Assembly (NCBI GenBank): GCA_900469445.1
Contig: UBXM01000004.1
Span: 319,958 to 383,957 of the forward strand
From: Hyphomicrobiales bacterium
Lineage (GTDB): Bacteria > Pseudomonadota > Alphaproteobacteria > Rhizobiales > Rhizobiaceae
Direction of reading: 5' to 3'
DNA: 64,000 nucleotides
Shown here: one piece after another, positions 10,254 to 18,065 of the stretch
Layout: each line of letters starts with the position of its first letter
Numbering within the stretch: position 1 is the first letter of the stretch
Translations under genes and position numbers: made by a program
Notes under the pieces: model-generated
The model's database searches: none
Told to the model about the DNA's origin: nothing
Seen by the model: only the letters and a program-made list of their open reading frames with translations

Positions 10254-11753
10254 ATGCACCAGTACGACCTTATCGTGGTTGGCAGCGGACCGGCCGGACG
10301 CCGTGCAGCCATTCAGGCAGCCAAGCTCGACAAGAAAGTGCTCGTCGTCGAGCAGGGTCGCCGGGTCGGCGGTGTGTCGGTGCATACCGGCACGATCCCG
10401 TCGAAAACGCTTCGTGAGACGGCGCTCAACCTTTCCGGCTGGCGCGAGCGCGGCTTCTATGGCCGCTCCTACAGGGTCAAGCAGGAAATCAGCGCCGAGG
10501 ATCTGCGCCGCCGCCTGCTGATTACGCTCGATCACGAAGTGGATGTTCTGGAGCACCAGTTCGCCCGCAACCGGGTGCAGCACATTCGCGGCAAGGCAAG
10601 CTTCGTTTCGAAGGACACGATGCAGATCGTCAAGGACGACGAGGACATCGTCCAGGTCACGGGCAAGAGCATCCTGCTTGCCGTCGGCACCCGTCCCTAT
10701 CGCCCGACCTCCATTCCCTTCGACAACAAGACAGTTCTCGACAGCGACGAATTGCTGGAGATCCACGACCTTCCCCGCTCGATCGTCGTCATCGGCGCCG
10801 GTGTCATCGGCATCGAATATGCGACGATCTTTTCCGCGCTGGACGCTGCCGTGACCGTCATCGATCCGAAGTCGACGCTGCTCGACTTCATCGACAAGGA
10901 AATCGTCGAGGACTTCACCTATCAGCTGCGCGACCGCAACATGAAGCTCCTGCTCGGTCAGAAGGCCGAGGCGGTGGAGAAGCTGCCGGATGGCAAGATC
11001 GCGGTTACCGTCGATACCGGCCGCAGGATCGTCGCCGACATGGTGCTGTATGCCGCCGGCCGCGTCGGCGCGACAGATACGTTGAACCTTGCTGCGGCAG
11101 GACTTGAGGCAGACAGCCGCGGCCGGCTGCGCGTCGATCCGGAAACATTCGAGACCTCCGTACCCGGCATCTATGCCGCCGGTGACGTCGTCGGTTTTCC
11201 GAGCCTTGCCTCCACCTCGATGGAACAGGGGCGGATCGCGGCGCGTGTCGCGGTTGGCGCGATGGCCAAGGAGCCGCAGAAATATTTCCCCTACGGCATC
11301 TATGCCGTTCCGGAAATCTCCACCTGCGGCCTCACCGAAGAAGAGATGCGCGAGCGCGGCATTCCCTATGAATGCGGCATAGCGCGTTTCCGCGAGACCT
11401 CGCGCGGCCATATCATGGGTCTCGACAGCGGCCTTCTGAAGCTGATCTTCTCGCTGAAGACGCGCCGTCTGCTCGGCGTCCATATCGTCGGCGAAGGGGC
11501 AACCGAACTCGTCCACATCGGCCAGGCGGTGCTCAACCTCAAGGGAACCGTCGAATATTTCGTCGAAAACACCTTCAACTATCCGACGCTTGCCGAGGCC
11601 TACAAGATCGCCGGTCTCGATGCCTGGAACAGGATGGGCGAAAAGCCGAGTGCGGAGAAATCAGCCGAAACCGTCCAGCTGACGGACACGGCCACGCCGA
11701 CCACCGTGGAGAAAAATGTCACGGTGGAAAAGAAGAAGGCAGCTACGAAATAA
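10254..11753 (+). CDS. sthA: Soluble pyridine nucleotide transhydrogenase (Si-specific NAD(P)+ transhydrogenase)
   Basis: A flavoprotein that passes reducing equivalents between NADPH and NAD+. The FAD motif VVGSGPAGRRAAIQAA is at the N-terminus, a second Rossmann motif VVIGAGVIGIEYATIF sits mid-protein, and AAGDVVGFPSLAS is the FAD-binding ATG-like motif. Unlike dihydrolipoamide dehydrogenase, the active-site strand reads GGVSVHTGTIPSKTL, with no redox-active cysteine pair. That fits a transhydrogenase. At 499 aa it exceeds the usual size of about 465 by a Thr/Lys/Glu-rich tail (KPSAEKSAETVQL... to the end). It is monocistronic, with its own terminator. Confidence 0.9.
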   Translation: MHQYDLIVVGSGPAGRRAAIQAAKLDKKVLVVEQGRRVGGVSVHTGTIPSKTLRETALNLSGWRERGFYGRSYRVKQEISAEDLRRRLLITLDHEVDVLEHQFARNRVQHIRGKASFVSKDTMQIVKDDEDIVQVTGKSILLAVGTRPYRPTSIPFDNKTVLDSDELLEIHDLPRSIVVIGAGVIGIEYATIFSALDAAVTVIDPKSTLLDFIDKEIVEDFTYQLRDRNMKLLLGQKAEAVEKLPDGKIAVTVDTGRRIVADMVLYAAGRVGATDTLNLAAAGLEADSRGRLRVDPETFETSVPGIYAAGDVVGFPSLASTSMEQGRIAARVAVGAMAKEPQKYFPYGIYAVPEISTCGLTEEEMRERGIPYECGIARFRETSRGHIMGLDSGLLKLIFSLKTRRLLGVHIVGEGATELVHIGQAVLNLKGTVEYFVENTFNYPTLAEAYKIAGLDAWNRMGEKPSAEKSAETVQLTDTATPTTVEKNVTVEKKKAATK

Positions 11754-11775
11754 GCATCACCATAGCCGAACAAAA

Positions 11776-11812
11776 AAGCCGCCCCGAAAGGAGCGGCTTT
11801 TTTGTTGTGGTC
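11776..11812. terminator. Terminator of sthA
   Basis: AAAGCCGCCCC, GAAA loop and GGAGCGGCTTTTTTG form a GC-rich stem followed by a T run on the plus strand. An A run on the left side allows function in both directions. Confidence 0.85.
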
Positions 11813-11822
11813 TGCAAATACA

Positions 11823-11850
11823 AAAATGGCCCCAGACGGGGCCATTTCCG
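11823..11850 (-). terminator. Terminator of rpsD
   Basis: AAATGGCCCC-AGAC-GGGGCCATTT is a perfect 10-bp stem with a short loop, located just beyond the rpsD stop codon on the minus strand. Confidence 0.75.
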
Positions 11851-11866
11851 TAAATTTTCGTGGCGA

Positions 11867-12484
11867 TTAACGCGAGTAGAATTCGACGACCAGCGACGGT
11901 TCCATGATGACCGGGTACGGTACATCCGAAAGAGCCGGGATACGTGCGAAGGTAGCAACCATCTTGTTGTGGTCGACTTCGATGTAGTCCGGAACGTCGC
12001 GTTCAGCGAGCGAAACGGCTTCGAGAACCGTAACGAGCTGCTTGGACTTCTGGCGAACTTCGATGACGTCGCCGGCCTTGCAACGGTAGGAACCGATGTT
12101 GACGCGAACGCCGTTGACCGTGACGTGGCCGTGGTTGACGAACTGACGGGCAGCGAAGACCGTTGGGACGAACTTGGCGCGGTAGACGATGGCGTCCAGA
12201 CGCGATTCCAGCAGACCGATCAGGTTTTCACCGGTGTCGCCCTTGCGGCGGTTGGCTTCTTCGTAGATCGCGCGGAACTGCTTCTCGCGGATGTCGCCGT
12301 AGTAGCCCTTCAGCTTCTGCTTGGCGCGGAGCTGAACACCGAAGTCGGAGAGCTTGCCCTTGCGGCGCTGGCCGTGCTGGCCCGGGCCGTATTCGCGGCG
12401 GTTAACCGGGGACTTCGGACGGCCCCAGATGTTTTCGCCCATACGGCGGTCAATTTTATACTTGGACGATTCGCGCTTGCTCAT
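11867..12484 (-). CDS. rpsD: 30S ribosomal protein S4
   Basis: A 205-aa primary 16S rRNA-binding protein that nucleates assembly of the 30S body. The N-terminus [20 protein letters not shown] is the normal alphaproteobacterial form. The S4 RNA-binding domain lies around residues 95-155 ([32 protein letters not shown]). The start is the ATG at 12484, preceded by AAAGGAAATGCG; a longer in-frame start at 12499 has no support. It stands alone rather than in the alpha operon, as is usual in rhizobia. A well-formed promoter and leader hairpin lie upstream. Confidence 0.98.
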   Translation of the reverse strand: MSKRESSKYKIDRRMGENIWGRPKSPVNRREYGPGQHGQRRKGKLSDFGVQLRAKQKLKGYYGDIREKQFRAIYEEANRRKGDTGENLIGLLESRLDAIVYRAKFVPTVFAARQFVNHGHVTVNGVRVNIGSYRCKAGDVIEVRQKSKQLVTVLEAVSLAERDVPDYIEVDHNKMVATFARIPALSDVPYPVIMEPSLVVEFYSR

Positions 12485-12626
12485 CGCATTTCCTTTCAAA
12501 CGGTTTCACCGGTCTGTTTCCAAACCGGATCAAGGAAACACGCCCTCCTCTGAACCCCGATTTAGGGACTCTGACAGGCTTCTCACGATAGCGACCGGAG
12601 ACAGCCACGGGACATGTCAAATGAAA

Positions 12627-12648
12627 CACCGGGCGTTGCCACCCGGTG
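12627..12648 (-). promoter_or_regulatory. Stem-loop at the 5' end of the rpsD leader
   Basis: CACCGGG (12627-12633) pairs perfectly with CCCGGTG (12642-12648) around an 8-base loop. On the minus strand it begins almost at the predicted transcription start (about 12651). It may protect the 5' end or take part in S4 autoregulation, which is known in other bacteria; the link here is inference. Confidence 0.4.
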
Positions 12649-12657
12649 CTGGGGCGG

Positions 12658-12686
12658 TCTTTAGGCGGGTGTCACAGTATTGTCAA
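12658..12686 (-). promoter_or_regulatory. Promoter of rpsD
   Basis: On the minus strand, TTGACA (12686-12681), a 17-base spacer and TAAAGA (12663-12658) form a near-consensus housekeeping promoter. It would give a leader of about 165 nt before the rpsD ATG. Confidence 0.65.
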
Positions 12687-12829
12687 CCGAAGACTTGAAT
12701 TCCCCACCCTTGACATGACAGGCACATGCACCACCTGACGCGGTGGGATCCGGGCCCCTCTGGCGCATTCCGGACACTGCGTGATGTCGGATACCCAGAA
12801 AGCCAACCTCGTCCGGTTAAGGTTGACTG

Positions 12830-13810
12830 ATGGACATCCTATACACGGATTTTCTCGGCACGCCCGCATGGATGTGGGTGATCTTCATTTCTCTCGTACT
12901 CACCCTGCTTGCACTCGATCTCGGCGTCCTGCACCGAAAGGCCAAAGAGATCGGCGTGAAGGAAAGCATGCTGATGTCGGCATTCTACATCGTCATCGGC
13001 ATCGCCTTCGGCGGCTGGATCTGGTTCCAGCAGGGGCAGCAGCCCGCGGTGGAATATCTCACCGGCTTCGTCGTCGAAAAAAGCCTCGCGATGGACAATA
13101 TCTTCATCATCGCGATGATTTTCTCCTATTTTTCTATTCCGCGAAAATACCAGCACCGGGTGCTGCTTTACGGCATTCTCGGTGTGATCATCCTGCGCGG
13201 CATCATGATTGCCGGCGGGGCTATGATCGTGGAGAATTTCGAATGGGTTCTCTACCTGTTTGCGGCCTTCCTGGTGTTTACCGGCATCAAGATGCTGATC
13301 TCCTCAGATCATGACGAAAGCGATGTCGGCAACAATGCGGTGCTGAAATTCCTGCGTCGTCGCCTGCCGGTGACGCGGGAACTGCATGGCGAGAACTTCT
13401 TCGTCAAGCAGAAGGACGAAAAGACCGGTTCTATGAAGACCTTCGTCACGCCGCTCTTCCTGGCGCTGATCATGGTCGAACTGGCCGACCTCGTCTTTGC
13501 GGTGGATTCGATCCCGGCAATCTTTGCGATCACCACCGACCCATTCCTTGTCTATACGTCGAACATCTTTGCGATCCTCGGCCTTCGCGCACTCTATTTC
13601 GCGCTGGCCGCCCTGATGCACCGTTTCGCCTATCTCAAATATTCGCTGGCTGCGGTGCTGATCTTTGTCGGTTCGAAAATATTCGTCGCCGATATGCTCG
13701 GCATCGCCAAAATCCCGCCGTCGATCTCGCTCGGCGTGACGGTATCGATCCTTGCCGCAGGCATTATCGGCTCGCTTTGGGCAACCAAGGACGAGCGGCA
13801 AAAGGCGTAA
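12830..13810 (+). CDS. TerC-family integral membrane protein (Alx-like)
   Basis: A 326-aa inner-membrane protein with about nine hydrophobic helices. It has the TerC signatures EKSLAMDNIFIIAMIF near 82 and MVELADLVFAVDSIPAIFAIT near 212, whose acidic residues within membrane helices are thought to bind metal. Relatives (E. coli Alx, TerC) are linked to manganese export, pH response and tellurite resistance. The leader between the rpsD promoter and this gene is about 115 bases and has a short CCACC/GGTGG hairpin. I could not recognise the manganese (yybP-ykoY) riboswitch that often precedes such genes. Confidence 0.9.
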   Translation: MDILYTDFLGTPAWMWVIFISLVLTLLALDLGVLHRKAKEIGVKESMLMSAFYIVIGIAFGGWIWFQQGQQPAVEYLTGFVVEKSLAMDNIFIIAMIFSYFSIPRKYQHRVLLYGILGVIILRGIMIAGGAMIVENFEWVLYLFAAFLVFTGIKMLISSDHDESDVGNNAVLKFLRRRLPVTRELHGENFFVKQKDEKTGSMKTFVTPLFLALIMVELADLVFAVDSIPAIFAITTDPFLVYTSNIFAILGLRALYFALAALMHRFAYLKYSLAAVLIFVGSKIFVADMLGIAKIPPSISLGVTVSILAAGIIGSLWATKDERQKA

Positions 13811-13819
13811 CCAAAACGA

Positions 13820-13854
13820 AAACACCCCGGCAGACGATGCCGGGGTGTTTTCAT
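13820..13854. terminator. Bidirectional terminator between the TerC-family gene and the HerA-like ATPase
   Basis: AAAACACCCCGGC-AGACGAT-GCCGGGGTGTTTT is a long perfect inverted repeat, with an A run on the left and a T run on the right. It can stop the converging transcripts. Confidence 0.88.
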
Positions 13855-13868
13855 ATCCATGCCTGAGA

Positions 13869-15392
13869 TCATTCCGCGGCGATCTTGCCGTCGTCCTCGT
13901 CGAGCGCCTCCGCAGCGCCGGGCGCTGTTTCCGCCTGAAGGTCGGGGAATGCCACGATGCGCTTGCCGGAGAAGTCGGCATGGACCACGATCAATCCCTG
14001 CTCCTCGAAATATCCGAGCAAGCGGCGGGCGCGGCGGGCGGAATGGGTACCGTAGGCGCGAGCGATGCGGGCATCGGATGGGCAAGGTTCGCCGCCGAGA
14101 GCAGCCTTTGCCATCATCAGGAAGACGCCCTGAAGATCATCGGAAACGCCGTTCGACAGCGAGAGCACCGTCGCCCAGGCTTCGCTTGCCGCCATATTCG
14201 CATCAACACCGGAGCGGGCAATCGCCGTGCGACGACGGAAGTCGCTGAGCGAGATCGGCGGGCCGGGCAAACGACGCATGCGGGCGCGCACGAGAAAATC
14301 CTGATAGAGTACGCTATCGGTGCGATAGGCCGATTGCGGATCGTCGAGAATTTCCGACATGACCGCCATCAGGCGTTCTTCGCGCTCCTCTTCGGTCAGT
14401 TCCGGCATCGGTGTGCGCGATTCGTTGGCAGCAGGCTGGATCGCAGCCGGCGTTGAACGGGAGAGCTCGGCCAGAATATCCGTCGTCGGACGCGGCGCCG
14501 GCGTCGGGCGGCGAATAGCGGTGATCGGCCGGGCGAATTCCTCCGGATCCGGCGTGAAGATCAGGTCCTCGACATCCTGCGGCGCATCCGGCAGCGGCAT
14601 CAGCTTGGGGCTGGACGACCGCGCGGAAGTTTCCACATTGCCGATGACGATCGGCAGCGGGCGGCGCGAAAGAGCCGGACCGAGCGCAACAAAGTTGCCG
14701 CGTTTCAGGTCGCGGAACATTTCCGCCTGGCGGCGATCCATGCCGAGAAGATCCGCTGCACGCGCCATGTCGATATCGAGGAAGGTACGGCCCATCAGGA
14801 AGTTGGAGGCTTCGGCCGCAACGTTCTTGGCAAGCTTGGCCAGACGCTGCGTTGCGATAACGCCTGCGAGACCGCGCTTACGACCGCGGCACATCAGGTT
14901 GGTCATCGCGCCAAGCGACATTTTTCGGGCATCTTCGGAGACATCACCGCCGACGGAGGGCGCAAACATCTGCGCTTCATCGACAACGACAAGAACCGGA
15001 TACCAGTAATCGCGATCGGCATCGAACATGCCGTTCAAGAAAGCGGCTGCGGCACGCATCTGCTCTTCGAGATCTAGCCCTTCAAGGGTGAGCACACATG
15101 AGACGCGGTTCTTGCGGATACGGTTGGCAATGCCGGCAAGCTCTGCTTCGGTGCGTTCGCCGTCGACAACCACATGGCCGTATTTATCCGACAGAGTGAC
15201 GAAATCGCCTTCCGGATCGATGACGACCTGCTGCACCCACGGCGCCGACTGCTCCAGCAGACGCCGCAGAAGGTGCGATTTTCCCGAACCGGAATTGCCC
15301 TGAACGAGCAGGCGCGTGGCCAGAAGCTCCTCGATATCGAGCTTGGCCGGCGTGCCACCGGTCACAGTTCCCATATCGATGCCGACTTGCAC
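13869..15392 (-). CDS. HerA-like (DUF87) P-loop ATPase
   Basis: A 507-aa ATPase of the HerA/FtsK superfamily. Walker A is GNSGSGKSHLL near residue 32, Walker B is VLVVVDEAQMF near 132, and RGRKRGLAGVIATQR near 165 looks like the sensor/arginine region. The C-terminal third is poorly conserved, with a Pro/Thr linker (RRPTPAPRPTTD) and a winged-helix-like tail. HerA relatives act as DNA translocases, often with NurA nuclease, but no nuclease gene is adjacent. The GTG at 15392 is chosen because GAGGG lies 8-9 bases upstream; the ATG at 15374 has no ribosome site. Confidence 0.8.
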   Translation of the reverse strand: MQVGIDMGTVTGGTPAKLDIEELLATRLLVQGNSGSGKSHLLRRLLEQSAPWVQQVVIDPEGDFVTLSDKYGHVVVDGERTEAELAGIANRIRKNRVSCVLTLEGLDLEEQMRAAAAFLNGMFDADRDYWYPVLVVVDEAQMFAPSVGGDVSEDARKMSLGAMTNLMCRGRKRGLAGVIATQRLAKLAKNVAAEASNFLMGRTFLDIDMARAADLLGMDRRQAEMFRDLKRGNFVALGPALSRRPLPIVIGNVETSARSSSPKLMPLPDAPQDVEDLIFTPDPEEFARPITAIRRPTPAPRPTTDILAELSRSTPAAIQPAANESRTPMPELTEEEREERLMAVMSEILDDPQSAYRTDSVLYQDFLVRARMRRLPGPPISLSDFRRRTAIARSGVDANMAASEAWATVLSLSNGVSDDLQGVFLMMAKAALGGEPCPSDARIARAYGTHSARRARRLLGYFEEQGLIVVHADFSGKRIVAFPDLQAETAPGAAEALDEDDGKIAAE

Positions 15393-15543
15393 TATGCTGC
15401 CCTCGTATGCCGTAAATTGGTGGTTTGTCGGCAGTCGCTTTGCGGTGACGCAGTGTGCCGACCCCTCCCCTTAACAGAGATCGAGATTCGTTTCTTCGGG
15501 AAAGAAAGAAAAATCAACAGTCTTTGAAAGCAGGCAACTGCGA

Positions 15544-16182
15544 TCAGGCGGCGGCCCGTTTGAAGCCGAGCGACAGAAGCCCCGCGCCGATCATCAGCGA
15601 GCCACCCGTGCGATTGACGACACGCTGAACCTTCGGCTTGCGGATCGTGTTGCGCGCCATCGATGCCAGAAGCCCGTAAAGCGCGGCATTGATTGTCGCC
15701 AGCACGAGGAACGTCGCTTCGAAAACCGCCATCTGGAAGAAGAGCGGCCGCGACAGATCGAGAAACTGCGGCAGGAAGGCAACGAAAAACACGATGCTTT
15801 TCGGATTGAGCGCAGTTACGGCATAGGTATGCAGGAACACGCGAAATGGCCGAACGGTCGGCACTTCGGCGTCTTCGACTTCCGCCGCCTGATTGGACAC
15901 GGGAGCGCGCCAGAGCTTGATGCCCAGATAGATGAGATAGGCGGCACCGACCCATTTCAGAACCGTGAAGAGCATGGCCGATGTCGCCAGCAGCGCGCCG
16001 AGGCCGAGCATGGACGCGGTCATGGCGGTGAAATCGCCGAGCGCCACACCGGCCACCGTCGCGCTTGCCACCTTGCGGCCATGGCTCAGCGCGTAGGAAA
16101 TGACAAGAAGAATGGTCGGTCCCGGAATTGCCAGCAACACAGCAGATGCGGCGACGAATGCAAGCCAGTGTTCGAGCGACAT
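15544..16182 (-). CDS. LysE/RhtB-family amino-acid exporter
   Basis: A 212-aa inner-membrane protein with about six hydrophobic segments. The family N-terminus is present (MSLEHWLAFVAASAVLLAIP, then the conserved GPT and SYALSHGRK). The family exports amino acids or related metabolites such as lysine, threonine and homoserine lactone; the substrate cannot be told. The start is the ATG at 16182 with GGGAGAAATCGCC upstream. Longer in-frame starts run back through the neighbouring GNAT gene and are not credible. The GNAT stop is about 65 bases upstream on the same strand. Confidence 0.9.
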   Translation of the reverse strand: MSLEHWLAFVAASAVLLAIPGPTILLVISYALSHGRKVASATVAGVALGDFTAMTASMLGLGALLATSAMLFTVLKWVGAAYLIYLGIKLWRAPVSNQAAEVEDAEVPTVRPFRVFLHTYAVTALNPKSIVFFVAFLPQFLDLSRPLFFQMAVFEATFLVLATINAALYGLLASMARNTIRKPKVQRVVNRTGGSLMIGAGLLSLGFKRAAA

Positions 16183-16247
16183 GGCGATTTCTCCCTTTGG
16201 CAATACAAGCAAAGCCATCGAAAAGTCGGATTGGCAAGCGGTGAAAC

Positions 16248-16718
16248 TCAGCCAGCGCGGTGCCAGTGATAAAGGACATCGGGCTCCTGCTCTTCGTTGT
16301 CCGAACCATCCGTTTCCCGCACGAGCTCGAACCCCTGGGCTTCGTAAAAACACCGGGCACCTTCGTTTCTTTGAAACGTCCAGAGATTGAGGCGATCATG
16401 GCGGCTTTTGGCGATATCAAGAAGGCGCGCACCGATGCCCTGCCGCTGCACATGCGGCAGAATATAGAGCTGATCGACCCAGCCTTCCCGAAACGCGATG
16501 ACGCCGAGCAACTCATCCTGCCGCCCGGCGCCCCAGATGACGCAGTTCGACAACAGATATCCCGACCAGAAGGCCTGGTCCTCGCTCTGCGCGTGACGTC
16601 CGGCGAGCCATGGAAGCTGCGCATCGAATGCGGTGCGAAACACATTCGACGCGGCAACCATGTCCGTCAGCGTCAGTTGGCGGTACGTCAAACTGCCGCT
16701 CACAGGTAGTTCTTCCAT
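16248..16718 (-). CDS. GNAT-family N-acetyltransferase
   Basis: A 156-aa protein with the GNAT fold. The acetyl-CoA loop is in LYILPHVQRQGIGARLLDIA (motif A, about residues 85-104), followed by LNLWTFQRNEGARCFYEAQ and the typical GFELVRET strand of motif B. The substrate is unknown. Its start overlaps the end of the DUF1127-like gene by 19 bases, so the two are translated from one message. The C-terminal Glu/Asp stretch (DGSDNEEQEPD) is unusual but harmless. Confidence 0.88.
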   Translation of the reverse strand: MEELPVSGSLTYRQLTLTDMVAASNVFRTAFDAQLPWLAGRHAQSEDQAFWSGYLLSNCVIWGAGRQDELLGVIAFREGWVDQLYILPHVQRQGIGARLLDIAKSRHDRLNLWTFQRNEGARCFYEAQGFELVRETDGSDNEEQEPDVLYHWHRAG

Positions 16719-16951
16719 TGAACAAACCGGGCCTCAAGGACCCGATCGACCTCGGGAGAAATTTCGGGCAAGCCGATATCCCGGCGCATGTGATTGTCGA
16801 GATCGGACGAACGGTTCTCCGCAAACGGTGAAGATCGCTTGACGAGGGTCGCAACTAGTGCCCGGGTCAGACGCCACGGACCGTGACGTTGATGAAGAGC
16901 GTCCATTTCTGCCGACAGGACATCGGCAACCAATACGTGCATCTCACGCAT
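16700..16951 (-). CDS. DUF1127-like small protein
   Basis: An 83-aa protein with the arginine-rich DUF1127-type end DLDNHMRRDIGLPE (residues 50-63), preceded by an Arg-rich amphipathic helix (WRLTRALVATLVKR). It then has an extra C-terminal tail (VDRVLEARFVQWKNYL). DUF1127 proteins are common in alphaproteobacteria, and some have been tied to phosphate signalling and RNA turnover. A GGAAAAG ribosome site precedes the ATG at 16951. It overlaps the following GNAT gene by 19 bases. Confidence 0.65.
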   Translation of the reverse strand: MREMHVLVADVLSAEMDALHQRHGPWRLTRALVATLVKRSSPFAENRSSDLDNHMRRDIGLPEISPEVDRVLEARFVQWKNYL

Positions 16952-17110
16952 AGCTTTTCCGCCCCGCCTCGCGATCGCGAGCGGGTCCTTTCGTGGTTGG
17001 GAAAGACGCGTACGGGATCGCGGACGGCAATAGCCGCCAGACGGATAGACCGGTTACGTCAGATTAAATTCAGATAGAGAAGGATGCCAAAAGGCGGATT
17101 CCGAGCCTGA

Positions 17111-17212
17111 TCAGCCGCGGAAAGCCAATCCGAGAAGATTGCGCGGGTAGCTCACTCGCATAGCTCGGATGGATCCGCCGGAAAGGCGCGTATAAGCAAA
17201 ATATGTATTCAT
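17111..17212 (-). CDS. Possible 33-aa microprotein
   Basis: An ATG at 17212 behind GGGAGCGCAGAG opens a 33-aa reading frame (begins MNTYFAYTRLSGGSIRAMRV, ends LLGLAFRG). It lies about 160 bases upstream of the DUF1127-like gene on the same strand, in a gap of more than 500 bases with no larger gene. Composition is basic, with a hydrophobic end. Support is only the ribosome site and position, so it may be chance. Confidence 0.3.
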   Translation of the reverse strand: MNTYFAYTRLSGGSIRAMRVSYPRNLLGLAFRG

Positions 17213-17411
17213 CTCTGCGCTCCCTTCATATGAGTTGCGGATGTCGGGAACATGGCACGGTCTTTCCAGCCACGCAAGCTCTCACAATCGAGAATTGCAA
17301 CCAAGGCGATTTCCGTTGCAGATCAGCAACAGCCTGATCAGCATGGGTATGGGGCGGTAAGCAAGGCCGGCAGTGTTTCCGGTTTCGAAATCACCAACCA
17401 TCCGACCGGAA

Positions 17412-17466
17412 TGTAAAGCAGACTTGACAACTCGGTCGGATCGATGGATGTAAAGCTGACTTTACA
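17412..17466 (+). promoter_or_regulatory. Two palindromic operators over the promoter of the membrane protein/XRE pair
   Basis: TGTAAAG-CAGA-CTTGACA (17412-17429) and TGTAAAG-CTGA-CTTTACA (17449-17466) are two copies of one palindrome, the second perfect (7-bp arms), spaced 37 bases centre to centre. The first contains TTGACA (17424-17429), a good -35 box. The second covers the expected -10 region (GATGTA or TGTAAA) and abuts the AGGAG ribosome site of the next gene. An 8-bp inverted repeat, TCCGACCG (17401) and CGGTCGGA (17433), flanks the first copy. This is the layout expected of a repressor binding site, probably for the XRE protein encoded two genes on. Confidence 0.7.
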
Positions 17467-17477
17467 GGAGATCCGTC

Positions 17478-17852
17478 ATGAACCATGTCCGCTATTTCAA
17501 GGAATTCTTCGCCGCCCTGCTCGCCTATATGGTTGCCCTGATGCTGTCGGTCACGCTGCTCGCGCATGTCGAATCGCAGATGTTACGTCCCATTCTTGCC
17601 CTGCTTCCAATGGTTCCTGGATTTGCCATGTGCTGGATCGTGCTCAGGCAATTGCGGCGCGTGGATGAGCTACAGCGTCGTATCCAGCTGGAAGCCATGG
17701 GGTTTGCCTTTGCCGGCACGGCGCTCGTCACCTTCAGCTACGGCTTTTTGGAGATCGCGGGTTACGAACGGCTTTCGATGTTTCTGATCTGGCCGCTGAT
17801 GGCCATTCTGTGGATCGCAGGCACGATCATCGGCAACCGGCGTTATCGATAA
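17478..17852 (+). CDS. Four-helix membrane protein of unknown function, paired with an XRE regulator
   Basis: A 124-aa hydrophobic protein with four probable transmembrane helices: about residues 10-30, 36-54, 72-92 and 98-117. The cytoplasmic loop is charged (RQLRRVDELQRRIQLEAMG) and the end is basic (NRRYR). It has a strong AGGAG ribosome site immediately after operator 2. The XRE gene follows after three bases. Pairs of a small multi-helix membrane protein with a YgzD-type XRE regulator are common in bacteria and archaea, but the job of the membrane partner is not known. Confidence 0.8.
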   Translation: MNHVRYFKEFFAALLAYMVALMLSVTLLAHVESQMLRPILALLPMVPGFAMCWIVLRQLRRVDELQRRIQLEAMGFAFAGTALVTFSYGFLEIAGYERLSMFLIWPLMAILWIAGTIIGNRRYR

Positions 17853-17855
17853 GCG

Positions 17856-18047
17856 ATGAAGAACAGTATCCGTATCCTTCGCACGGAAAAGGGCTGGTCG
17901 CAGGGCGAACTGGCAAGCCTTCTCGGGGTCTCGCGGCAGACGGTGAATGCGCTCGAAAACGGCCGGTATGACCCGAGCCTGCCGCTGGCCTTCAAGATCG
18001 CGCGCCTCCTATCGCTGCCGATAGAGCAGATATTCGAGGACGAATGA
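17856..18047 (+). CDS. XRE-family transcriptional regulator (short, YgzD-type)
   Basis: A 63-aa protein that is almost entirely a Cro/CI-type helix-turn-helix: IRILRTEKGWSQGELASLLG (first helices), then VSRQTVNALENGRYDPSLPL (recognition helix and following turn), ending in IFEDE. It has no ligand domain. It is translationally coupled to the membrane protein gene (three-base gap). The palindromes over the upstream promoter are the obvious candidates for its binding site, giving autorepression. Confidence 0.92.
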   Translation: MKNSIRILRTEKGWSQGELASLLGVSRQTVNALENGRYDPSLPLAFKIARLLSLPIEQIFEDE

Positions 18048-18065
18048 TCCTGGCGGCTGGAACAA

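Noticed and set aside
12700..12829. Manganese (yybP-ykoY) riboswitch before the TerC-family gene
   Set aside because: The family often has one, but the 115-base leader lacks the conserved paired internal loops I would expect; only a short CCACC/GGTGG hairpin is present.
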